Positions 1 to 5,506 of a stretch of 5,506 bases of DNA are shown here, piece by piece (positions within the stretch are counted from its first letter, which is position 1; the number at the start of each line of letters is the position of its first letter). The DNA is from Moraxellaceae bacterium (lineage in GTDB: Bacteria > Pseudomonadota > Gammaproteobacteria > Pseudomonadales > Moraxellaceae), in assembly GCA_014378805.1 (NCBI GenBank), contig JACMMY010000114.1, forward strand, positions 1-5,506, read 5' to 3'. The notes under the pieces were generated by a model. It had not been told where the DNA came from and ran no database searches. It saw only the letters and a program-made list of their open reading frames with translations. The position numbers and the translations under genes are program-made.

Positions 1-1268
1 ACGCTATGACCCGATGCGATCAGGTCACTTTTCGCTGGCATGTCGATGCCATAAACGTTCGGAAATTTTACAGGTGGCGCGGCTGATGCGAAGAACACTT
101 GGAGTGCACCCGCTTCACGTGCCATTTGAATAATTTCATGACAAGTTGTACCACGTACGATGGAGTCATCAACCAGCAACACATTTTTGCCTTTGAATTC
201 CAGCTCAACAGGATTCAGCTTTTGACGTACTGATTTCTTACGCTGACTTTGACCTGGCATGATGAACGTACGACCGATATAACGGTTTTTCATAAAGCCT
301 TCGCGATACTTCACACCCAAGATTGATGCGAGTTCGAGTGCTGCTGTACGACTGGTTTCTGGGATTGGAATCACCACGTCAATCTGATGGTCCATGCCCC
401 ACTCACGTTGGATTTTATAAGCAAGTTTTTCGCCCATACGCATACGTGATTTATAAACAGAGATACCATCAATCGTCGAATCAGGACGCGCGAAATACAC
501 GTATTCAAAAATACATGGATTGTAGACAGGATTTTTTGCACAAACTTTGGTGAAGATTTCACTATTTGCATTAATGAATATCGCTTCGCCCGGCTCAATG
601 TCACGCACAACACGGAAACCTAGTGCAGTAATGGCAACTGATTCTGACGCAAGGATGTATTCCATTTTGCCATTTTCTGCTTCGCGTTCGCCGTAGATCA
701 ATGGACGAATGCCATGCGGGTCGCGGAAGCCTAATAAGCCATAGCCTGTCACCATTGCGATAGCGGCATAACCACCTTCACAGCGGCTATATACTTTGGT
801 CAATGCATCAAAAATGTCATTTTCGTTTGGATTTTCACGTCCAAGTGCTTGCAGTTCATGAGCAAAAACGTTCAACAGCACTTCTGAGTCTGAATCTGTG
901 TTGATATGGCGTAAATCTGAGCGGAATAACGTCGCTGAAATTTTGTCAGCATTGGTCAAATTACCGTTATGCGCCAAGGTAATGCCGTATGGGGAATTGA
1001 CATAAAACGGCTGTGCTTCCGCTGCGCTAGAAGAACCTGCAGTCGGATAACGCACGTGTCCCATGCCGAAATTACCGACTAAACGACGCATGTGGCGTGT
1101 ATGAAATACGTCACGAACCATGCCGTTTTCTTTACGTAAAAATAAACGTCCATCCTGAAATGTGACCATACCAGCTGCATCTTGCCCACGATGCTGAAGC
1201 ATCGTTAAAGCATCGTATAACATCTGATTAACTGGCGTTTGAGCGGCAATGCCTACGATTCCACACAT
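1..1268 (-). CDS. purF: Amidophosphoribosyltransferase PurF (3' end outside window)
   Basis: PurF makes 5-phosphoribosylamine from PRPP and glutamine, the first committed step of de novo purine synthesis, in the cytoplasm. My translation from the ATG at 1268 gives 422 codons with no stop; E. coli PurF has about 505, so some 80-90 C-terminal residues lie beyond the left edge. The N-terminus MCGIVGIAA is the class II glutamine amidotransferase signature: Met is removed and Cys becomes the nucleophile. HVRYPTAG (about 71-78) and HNGN (about 100-103) supply glutamine-binding and oxyanion residues. The phosphoribosyltransferase half has YFARPDS (about 256-262), PIPETS (about 300) and the PRPP loop LLVDDSIVRGTT (about 364-375). 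A GAGG Shine-Dalgarno sits 7 bases before the ATG. No residue needed for catalysis is missing in the visible part. It follows cvpA on the same strand, an arrangement also known in E. coli. Identification is secure by similarity along the whole visible length. Confidence 0.97.
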   Translation of the reverse strand, partial: MCGIVGIAAQTPVNQMLYDALTMLQHRGQDAAGMVTFQDGRLFLRKENGMVRDVFHTRHMRRLVGNFGMGHVRYPTAGSSSAAEAQPFYVNSPYGITLAHNGNLTNADKISATLFRSDLRHINTDSDSEVLLNVFAHELQALGRENPNENDIFDALTKVYSRCEGGYAAIAMVTGYGLLGFRDPHGIRPLIYGEREAENGKMEYILASESVAITALGFRVVRDIEPGEAIFINANSEIFTKVCAKNPVYNPCIFEYVYFARPDSTIDGISVYKSRMRMGEKLAYKIQREWGMDHQIDVVIPIPETSRTAALELASILGVKYREGFMKNRYIGRTFIMPGQSQRKKSVRQKLNPVELEFKGKNVLLVDDSIVRGTTCHEIIQMAREAGALQVFFASAAPPVKFPNVYGIDMPAKSDLIASGHS

Positions 1269-1386
1269 AACAACCTCGCGGATGACTTAAGACTATAAAA
1301 ATAAAAAACTTTCAATCTATGCGGTGAGTTACGTACGCCATAGAACATATGAACGAATCGGAACCCACAATAAATCTAAAAAACCA
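1269..1386 (-). promoter_or_regulatory. purF leader: stem-loop, T-rich tract and weak -10 box
   Basis: These 118 bases separate cvpA from purF. Reading the minus strand, an imperfect hairpin spans 1344-1316 (arms CTATGGCG and CGCATAG, one bulged G, 12-base loop). Eight bases later comes a T-rich stretch (T6, A, T5). A TATAGT box at 1297-1292 could be a -10 element, but the hexamer 17 bases upstream (ATAGAT) is a poor -35. The T tract is too far from the stem for a textbook intrinsic terminator. It could instead be a weak attenuator or an internal purF promoter, or have no function. No PurR-like palindrome is visible. The inference is low confidence. Confidence 0.25.
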
Positions 1387-1980
1387 CTAATCTTTAAAAG
1401 CAGGATCTTTAACTGCGACATCTTTTTCAGTATCTGTTGCTGGTTCATTAGTTTTCGGATGTTTTCTTACAAGCTGGTTAGGATTTAATTCATCCCAAGC
1501 AGTCGAAGCTAAATCACGACCGACAACCATGGTCAATGGTGCATAGGGTGACAGTGCTTTAGCCAAAATCGAATGTTGCCACGATTCAGTCTTGCTTGCC
1601 CATGAGCCGATAAAACTCATGACCACTAAAACAATCACAACACCACGTATTGAACCAAAAATACCGCCAGCCAATTTCTCAATAGGTGTCAATGCCAATG
1701 CGTCAATCATTGACTTTACAATTAAACTTGCACCCCAAACGATCGTCAGCATCAGCAATACAATGACTAGAAATGCTAATGCAGTTTGCAAAACAGGATC
1801 TTTCACTATACCTGAAAATAAATACCCCATCTCACGCGCATAATGCGTGCCGACATAGAGCGTCGCAAACCAGCCAGCGAGACCGACTAACGATCTCACG
1901 AGTCCTAATTTAAAGCCACGATACAAGCTAAACAGGACAATAACTGCAATGACGATATCTAAGCCAGAGAATTCATTCAT
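1387..1980 (-). CDS. cvpA: CvpA family inner-membrane protein
   Basis: This 197-residue protein matches the CvpA (colicin V production) family in length, hydropathy and position beside purF. Four hydrophobic segments can be read at about residues 6-24, 29-45, 63-90 and 105-127, with the family-typical stretch YRGFKLGLVRS between the first two. A hydrophilic C-terminal tail (about 165-197) is rich in Lys, Asp, Glu and Pro and probably cytoplasmic. CvpA was first linked to colicin V export in E. coli and later to envelope stress tolerance; its molecular activity is not settled, so no precise function is claimed. The ATG at 1980-1978 overlaps the pyrD stop codon (ATGA), which fixes the start and suggests translational coupling. 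Only a weak GAG-type ribosome site precedes it, consistent with coupling. The stop is TAG at 1389-1387. Family assignment is confident; the role is not. Confidence 0.93.
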   Translation of the reverse strand: MNEFSGLDIVIAVIVLFSLYRGFKLGLVRSLVGLAGWFATLYVGTHYAREMGYLFSGIVKDPVLQTALAFLVIVLLMLTIVWGASLIVKSMIDALALTPIEKLAGGIFGSIRGVVIVLVVMSFIGSWASKTESWQHSILAKALSPYAPLTMVVGRDLASTAWDELNPNQLVRKHPKTNEPATDTEKDVAVKDPAFKD

Positions 1981-2987
1981 GCAATAGCTCGCACACTCTC
2001 ATTAATGAGGTCAGGCCCACGATAAATCAATCCACTGTAAATCTGTACCAAGCTTGCACCAGCGTCAATTTTCGCTTTTGCATCACTTCCGCTGCAGATA
2101 CCACCGACACCAATCAGCGGAATTTTGCCATCGAGTTGTTCTGCAAATTGTTTCAAAATCGTGGTGCTACGTTCAAATACAGGTTGACCTGATAAGCCAC
2201 CCGCTTCCGCACCAAAGGGTAACGATTCAACGCCAACACGCGCCAAAGTCGTATTGGTGGTGATCAAGCCATCAATACCAAAATTGAGTAACTGCTTGCT
2301 AATGAACTCAACGTCACTTGATTCCAAATCTGGTGCAACCTTCAATACCAAAGGCACATAGCGGTTATGTTGGGTATGCAATTGTGATTGACGATTTTTA
2401 AGCGTTTCTAACAGTGCGCTAAGGGCATCACCACTTTGCAGTGAGCGTAAGCCTTGCGTATTTGGGGATGAAATATTGACTGTAATATAAGAAGCGTGTG
2501 CGTAGACTTTATCTAAACATTTCAAATAATCGTCGGCTGCCTGTTCGACAGGCGTATCAAAGTTTTTGCCAATGTTGATGCCTAAAATGCCTTTAAATTT
2601 TGATTTTTTGACATTTTCAACCAATGCATCAACGCCGTGGTTATTAAAACCCATGCGGTTAATGATCGCATTTGCTTGTGGCAATCGGAACAAACGAGGT
2701 TTCGGATTTCCTGCTTGCGCGCGCGGAGTTATGGTTCCAATTTCGATTGAACCAAAACCCAGTGCAGCGAGTGCATCGATATATTCGCCGTTTTTATCTA
2801 ATCCTGCGGCAAGGCCCACTGGATTGTCAAACGTCAGTCCCAAGCATTGCACAGGTTGCGAAATCTTAGGAAATAAAAGTGGCAGTACACCGAGGCGTGC
2901 AGCACACCCGATTGAACTTAACGTCACATGGTGAGCGCTTTCTGGATCAAGCGCAAAAAGTGCGGGGCGAGTCAACGCATATAACAT
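1977..2987 (-). CDS. pyrD: Dihydroorotate dehydrogenase (quinone), class 2
   Basis: PyrD oxidises dihydroorotate to orotate, the fourth step of UMP synthesis, passing electrons through FMN to membrane quinones. The 336 residues from the ATG at 2987 match the usual class 2 length and align with E. coli PyrD end to end. The N-terminal part (about 1-45) is the amphipathic helical extension that sets class 2 apart and binds membrane and quinone. The barrel follows: NPVGLAAGLDKNGE (about 55-68), GFGSIEIGTITPR (about 77-89), INRMGFNN (about 109-116), NISSPNTQGLR (171-181, Ser174 the expected catalytic base), TTNTTL (243-248), GGLSG (263-267) and GVGGI plus QIYSG for FMN phosphate binding. A TTG two codons upstream (2993) is in frame, but the ATG fits the family N-terminus better. 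No Shine-Dalgarno is visible before either. It is first in a leftward unit with cvpA and probably purF, so pyrimidine and purine genes may share a transcript. Confidence 0.97.
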   Translation of the reverse strand: MLYALTRPALFALDPESAHHVTLSSIGCAARLGVLPLLFPKISQPVQCLGLTFDNPVGLAAGLDKNGEYIDALAALGFGSIEIGTITPRAQAGNPKPRLFRLPQANAIINRMGFNNHGVDALVENVKKSKFKGILGINIGKNFDTPVEQAADDYLKCLDKVYAHASYITVNISSPNTQGLRSLQSGDALSALLETLKNRQSQLHTQHNRYVPLVLKVAPDLESSDVEFISKQLLNFGIDGLITTNTTLARVGVESLPFGAEAGGLSGQPVFERSTTILKQFAEQLDGKIPLIGVGGICSGSDAKAKIDAGASLVQIYSGLIYRGPDLINESVRAIA

Positions 2988-3020
2988 AGGCAAGAAAACA
3001 TATGGCGGCAGCGAACTGCG

Positions 3021-3049
3021 ATTATACGCTGACTACCCGCTTGTTGCAC
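3021..3049 (-). promoter_or_regulatory. Predicted sigma-70 promoter of pyrD-cvpA(-purF)
   Basis: On the minus strand a perfect TATAAT lies at 3026-3021, about 34 bases before the pyrD ATG. The -35 region is weak: with 17-18 base spacing the best hexamers are GTGCAA or TGTGCA, and there is no extended -10 TG. Transcription would start near 3012-3017, leaving a leader of about 25-30 bases that has no recognisable Shine-Dalgarno and no hairpin hiding one. The match and distance are good; activity is inferred. Confidence 0.6.
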
Positions 3050-3104
3050 AGTTTTGAATAGCATCTTCCGTCATTTTTGAGCAGTAATTGAGTGTTTACT
3101 AAAC

Positions 3105-3148
3105 ATGACAACCATGATGTACGATATTAAATCGTTCTATCCTATAAA
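3105..3148 (+). promoter_or_regulatory. Weak promoter candidates and dyad upstream of the EamA permease
   Basis: Between the divergent genes, ATGACA (3105-3110) and TTAAAT (3127-3132) are 16 bases apart and could serve as -35 and -10. A TATAAA at 3143-3148 is an alternative -10 without a good partner. A dyad with exact 5-base arms, ACGAT and ATCGT around ATTAA, occupies 3121-3135 and overlaps the first -10 candidate, a position where a repressor could act. The leader to the ATG at 3245 would be about 100 bases long. No known operator was recognised, and the dyad is short enough to arise by chance. Confidence 0.25.
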
Positions 3149-3244
3149 TATTAGTTGTATGAACTATAAGAAAAGTGACATTGTGCTTCATCAATAAATG
3201 GCTCAAACTTCGGTCTCTTGTTGAATCATGGTTTCATACCGTTC

Positions 3245-4174
3245 ATGTCTTCTCCTGTCATCGCGCAACAGCGCGCTCAAGTTTTATTCGGCTCAATATG
3301 CGTACTTTTGTCCGCTTTCTTGTTTGCAATCAAAGCGATTCTGATCAAAAAAGCCTATGGTTTAGATCCATCTCTGAGCGCACCAACTCTACTTGCGCTG
3401 CGTATGGTCAGTGCACTGCCCTTTTTTTTGCTCATTGCCTATCTCGCACCCAAAACAACAGATAAACCGAGTGCTAAAGATTGGGGAATATTGCTCATTG
3501 CGGGCTTGGTTGGCTATTACTTGGCGAGTATTTTGGATTTTATTGGACTGACGTTTATTACGGCGTCGCTTGAACGGATTATTTTGTTTTTGTACCCGAC
3601 ATTAACCGTGATCATGATGGCGATTTTGTATAAACGCCCGATTCATATGCGCGTCATCATGGCGATTATCCTGAGTTACGGCGGCACACTGACAGTGATG
3701 TTAGGTGAAGGTGTGCAAAGCAATCCAAAGGGTGTGTGGATTGGCAGTTTATTTGTATTTGCGAGTGCTTTTGCTTATGCGCTGTATTTAGTTATGACGC
3801 CTACGCTGATTCGTCGATTTGGAAGTTGGCGTTTTACGGGTCTCGCAATGAGTGTTGCGTGTATAGCATCGCTTGTTCATTACGTGATTGTACAACCTAT
3901 GCCAATAGCGCATTTGTCCCATCTTGCGCCTAGTATTATTGGTTTTGGTGTTGCTTTAGGTTTTTTTTCAACGGTATTGCCTGCGACTTTTCTCATGCAA
4001 GGGATTGCACGCGTTGGTGCTGCGCAAGCCGCGATGCTGAGCGCTGGTGGCCCGATCATCACGGTTGTACTTGCGGTGCTATTTTTAGGTGAGTCGCTAT
4101 CTTGGGTGCAATGGATTGGTTGTGCGCTGAATATTGTTGGGGTGTTGATGATTACGTTGAGGCCTGCGAAGTGA
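3245..4174 (+). CDS. EamA/DMT-superfamily permease
   Basis: The product is a 309-residue integral membrane protein of the drug/metabolite transporter superfamily, with two EamA repeats of five helices each. Hydrophobic segments fall at about 13-37, 46-67, 80-103, 111-128, 135-153, 164-186, 196-216, 228-250, 257-283 and 286-305, giving the family's ten helices and usual length. Typical signatures are the first-repeat SAFLFAIKAILIKKA (about 23-37), the short loop near ASLERIILFLYPTL (107-120) and the closing VLAVLFLGE...WIGCALNIVGV of the second repeat (about 275-300). Family members export amino acids, nucleotides or metabolites; nothing here tells the substrate. The ATG at 3245 is chosen because it leaves a short N-terminal tail before helix 1. 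An in-frame TTG at 3218 would add nine unremarkable residues, and neither start has a clear Shine-Dalgarno. It is transcribed away from pyrD and converges on the reductase gene, so it is probably a single-gene unit. Confidence 0.9.
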   Translation: MSSPVIAQQRAQVLFGSICVLLSAFLFAIKAILIKKAYGLDPSLSAPTLLALRMVSALPFFLLIAYLAPKTTDKPSAKDWGILLIAGLVGYYLASILDFIGLTFITASLERIILFLYPTLTVIMMAILYKRPIHMRVIMAIILSYGGTLTVMLGEGVQSNPKGVWIGSLFVFASAFAYALYLVMTPTLIRRFGSWRFTGLAMSVACIASLVHYVIVQPMPIAHLSHLAPSIIGFGVALGFFSTVLPATFLMQGIARVGAAQAAMLSAGGPIITVVLAVLFLGESLSWVQWIGCALNIVGVLMITLRPAK

Positions 4175-4178
4175 TCAA

Positions 4179-4198
4179 GCTTTAACGAATTGTTAGGC
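4179..4198 (-). other. attC-like half site (integron cassette recombination site, left half)
   Basis: Read on the minus strand, the 20 bases are GCCTAAC (fits the R'' consensus RYYYAAC), a 5-base spacer AATTC, then GTTAAAGC (fits an L'' box with its extra base). Classical attC sites begin with almost this sequence, and cassette genes often end inside the R'' box. Here the reductase stop TAA is part of GCCTAAC, in the expected orientation. The required right half (L' and GTTRRRY) is not found downstream, where the permease coding region starts within five bases. It may therefore be a truncated attC remnant or a coincidence. Confidence 0.35.
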
Positions 4199-4849
4199 CT
4201 CAGGCGCATTTCGTGCTGCTGGAGTTCGTGTGAAAGCTGGGGACAACTGAAAAGGATCGTCCGCCTGACGCTGGAGTGCAGCCGCAGTCGCCCACCAGTA
4301 GAGCTGATCTACACCTCGACGTGCGTAATGTTCCCACTGTTCGGGATCCTGATGTTGAGTGAGCTTCCCGTCTGGGGCAAATACGTGATCGGCGCTTGGA
4401 AAGTGAAGCATTGCTGAGACTGGTAAGCAGCCTAGTTCCGATAGAAATGTTCGCATGCCCACTGCAGCGCAAGTACCACCCCATTGCCCGCTCGAGTAGG
4501 TCGCAATGAGGCTTGGTTTGAACGAGAACGCTGAGCTAGGAAACTGGTTGAGTAAATCTGCGAGTGCTGGACTCATGGAATGGTTGTATTCTGGGCTGAC
4601 CATGACGTAGGCGTCGGCCTCATTGATGAGATGCTCCAAGTGACCAAGCTGGTGAGGCTTTGACGTCTGGTTGTACGCAAATGTGGGCTTAAATATATTT
4701 GTCGGCTGATAATCCAAGGGATCAATAATTTGAATCTCGAATCGTTCGCCAACATGGATTGATAGAAAGGTACAGATCCGCTCGCCCAGTCTCGATGGTT
4801 GGGGTGGTGATGACGCTCTGCGCGATCCAAGAAACATAAGAGCCTTCAT
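4193..4849 (-). CDS. NAD(P)H-dependent FMN reductase-like flavoprotein
   Basis: The 218-residue product resembles the NADPH-dependent FMN reductase family (flavodoxin-like fold), soluble enzymes that reduce FMN, quinones, azo compounds or chromate with NAD(P)H. MKALMFLGSRR (1-11), followed by a Ser/Pro-rich loop ending SRLGER, is the first strand and flavin-phosphate loop. VMVSPEYNHSMSPALADLLN (82-101) is the family hallmark around the flavin, and ATYSSGQWGG (116-125) the next flavin loop. The last 25 residues or so are Ala/Pro-rich and poorly conserved-looking. The ATG at 4849 is chosen because AGGA lies 7 bases upstream and the fold begins at once; an in-frame GTG at 4900 would add 17 residues of no family character. 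It ends 18 bases from the permease stop, tail to tail, and lies 109 bases downstream of the VIT gene on the same strand. The true substrate cannot be told from sequence. Its stop codon is embedded in an attC-like half site, which hints at past mobility. Confidence 0.85.
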   Translation of the reverse strand: MKALMFLGSRRASSPPQPSRLGERICTFLSIHVGERFEIQIIDPLDYQPTNIFKPTFAYNQTSKPHQLGHLEHLINEADAYVMVSPEYNHSMSPALADLLNQFPSSAFSFKPSLIATYSSGQWGGTCAAVGMRTFLSELGCLPVSAMLHFPSADHVFAPDGKLTQHQDPEQWEHYARRGVDQLYWWATAAALQRQADDPFQLSPAFTRTPAARNAPEA

Positions 4850-4868
4850 AGATTGGTCCTGAGGCCTA
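4194..4868. repeat. 11-base inverted repeat bracketing the reductase gene
   Basis: TAGGCCTCAGG at 4194-4204 is the exact reverse complement of CCTGAGGCCTA at 4858-4868. One copy covers the last codons and stop of the reductase gene, and the other sits just upstream of its ribosome site. The core TGAGGCCT occurs once more at 4158-4165, near the end of the permease gene. The repeats are short and include the palindrome AGGCCT, so chance is a real possibility. No transposase lies between them. Confidence 0.3.
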
Positions 4869-4958
4869 GGGTTTGAAATGTATTGAGAATCCAATATCAC
4901 AGCCCTTGGACTTACTCCTCTATTGAAACGTTAAGTGTCGAGTGCGATGAAAGTATAT
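4850..4958. other. Short gap between VIT gene and reductase gene
   Basis: These 109 bases contain no credible gene. Reading the minus strand, the reductase ribosome site (AGGA, ending 8 bases before the ATG) is clear. A GATATT preceded by TGT (near 4896) is a poor extended -10 candidate without a -35. I found no terminator hairpin, no attI and no GTTRRRY core site in cassette orientation, so the 5' boundary expected of an integron cassette is not visible here. Confidence 0.4.
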
Positions 4959-5506
4959 TTAGGCAGCCACTCCAAAGAGGGCTCCAACGCCAGCGGTCAG
5001 CCCCATTGCTAAGGCTCCCCAAAATGTGACGCGCATGGTAGACACAAGCAAGGGGGATCCTCCAGCGCGTGCGGCAATAAGACCTAGAAACGCAAGAAAA
5101 AACAGTGAGCTGCCTGCGAGACCCCACATCAGCGCATAAGCTGGAAGAAGGAGTACCATCAGCAGGGGGAGAAACGCGCCAGCGGCAAACATGGCAGCTG
5201 AGGCCATCGCAGCCTGCACTGGTTTGGCAGCTAATGTATCCGAGATTCCAAGCTCATCGCGCGCGTGTGCCCCAAGCGCGTCATGTGCCATCAATTGGGT
5301 AGCGACGCTAGATGCCAAAGTCTCATCAAGGCCACGTTTGACATAGATGTCTTTGAGTTCTGCGTATTCCTGTTTGGGATTCCCAGCAAGCTCTGCTTTT
5401 TCACGAGTCAAGTCTGCGTTTTCGGTATCGGCTTGTGAACTGACTGAGACATATTCACCCGCAGCCATTGACATGGCTCCAGCAACGAGGCTCGCTATAC
5501 CAGTAA
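4959..5506 (-). CDS. VIT/CCC1-family iron or manganese transporter (5' end outside window)
   Basis: The open frame continues past the right edge: about 181 residues are visible, starting TGIASLVAGAMSMAAGEYVSV, which is the conserved core of VIT/CCC1 transporters. Bacterial members have about 230 residues, so roughly 50 N-terminal residues (helix 1 and part of helix 2) are missing. An internal ATG at 5474 is only a Met of the AMSMAAGEY motif, not the start. After this motif comes an acidic, helical, cytoplasmic region (visible residues about 22-90, with DTENADLTREKAEL, IYVKRGLDETLA and HARDELGI) that in studied relatives binds metal ions. Three C-terminal helices follow at about 98-120, 124-146 and 158-179. 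Plant and protist relatives move Fe2+ or Mn2+ out of the cytosol into vacuoles; in bacteria an exporter or detoxifying role is inferred. The stop TAA is at 4961-4959. No terminator hairpin follows, so read-through into the reductase gene is possible. Confidence 0.93.
   Translation of the reverse strand, partial: TGIASLVAGAMSMAAGEYVSVSSQADTENADLTREKAELAGNPKQEYAELKDIYVKRGLDETLASSVATQLMAHDALGAHARDELGISDTLAAKPVQAAMASAAMFAAGAFLPLLMVLLLPAYALMWGLAGSSLFFLAFLGLIAARAGGSPLLVSTMRVTFWGALAMGLTAGVGALFGVAA

Noticed and set aside
3198..3224. Eight-codon open frame (ATG to TGA) in the permease leader, a possible leader peptide.
   Set aside because: There is no ribosome site, no regulatory codon run (MAQTSVSC) and no terminator/antiterminator pair after it.
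3175..3465. Open frame on the plus strand overlapping the start of the permease gene.
   Set aside because: It is out of frame with the permease, has no recognisable domain and is fully explained as a shadow frame.
4100..4178. Search for the right half (L' and GTTRRRY) of the attC-like site.
   Set aside because: No GTTRRRY on the minus strand and no L'/R' pair within the next 80 bases; the stretch is permease coding sequence, so a complete attC is not claimed.
4175..4192. Bidirectional terminator between the converging permease and reductase genes.
   Set aside because: Only a 4-base TAAC/GTTA stem is possible and there is no T run.
4190..4417. Plus-strand open frame that could look like a small gene after the permease.
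   Set aside because: It lies antisense within the reductase gene, whose flavin motifs are convincing in the minus frame.
4919..4937. ACTTAAC (minus strand) after the VIT gene as a second attC box.
   Set aside because: It is followed at once by GTTTCAA without the 5-base spacer, and no partner half exists nearby.
4912..5127. Minus-strand open frame of 71 codons ending in GAGGAGTAA.
   Set aside because: Its upstream part lies in another frame of the VIT gene, and its sequence shows no family features.

Overview
The window reads as a piece of a gammaproteobacterial chromosome, most likely from Moraxellaceae (Acinetobacter or a close relative). This rests on the close protein resemblance of PurF, CvpA, quinone-linked PyrD and the VIT-type transporter to that group as I recall it, and on the moderate GC content. 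No database search was possible, so the genus is an inference.

Positions 1-2987 hold a leftward (minus-strand) nucleotide-biosynthesis cluster in transcription order pyrD, cvpA, purF. pyrD (dihydroorotate dehydrogenase, pyrimidine pathway) and cvpA (small inner-membrane protein) overlap by 4 bases in an ATGA junction. purF (first committed enzyme of purine synthesis) follows after 118 non-coding bases and runs off the left edge. A perfect TATAAT box lies just upstream of pyrD. The purF leader has an imperfect stem-loop and a T-rich tract.

Positions 2988-3244 form the divergent intergenic region between pyrD and a rightward EamA/DMT-family permease gene (3245-4174). It carries the pyrD promoter, weak promoter candidates for the permease and a short dyad.

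Positions 4175-5506 carry two leftward genes: a flavodoxin-like NAD(P)H-dependent FMN reductase (4193-4849) and the C-terminal three quarters of a VIT/CCC1-family iron/manganese transporter (4959 to beyond the right edge). The reductase converges on the permease with only 18 bases between the stop codons. Its stop codon lies inside a sequence that looks like the left half of an integron attC recombination site (4179-4198). No matching right half and no upstream core site are visible. This is the only hint of mobile-DNA history in the window, and I rate it suggestive rather than proven.

Apart from that, the content looks like ordinary housekeeping and transport genes. I see no rRNA, tRNA, CRISPR array, complete insertion sequence or evidence for an undescribed multi-gene system.
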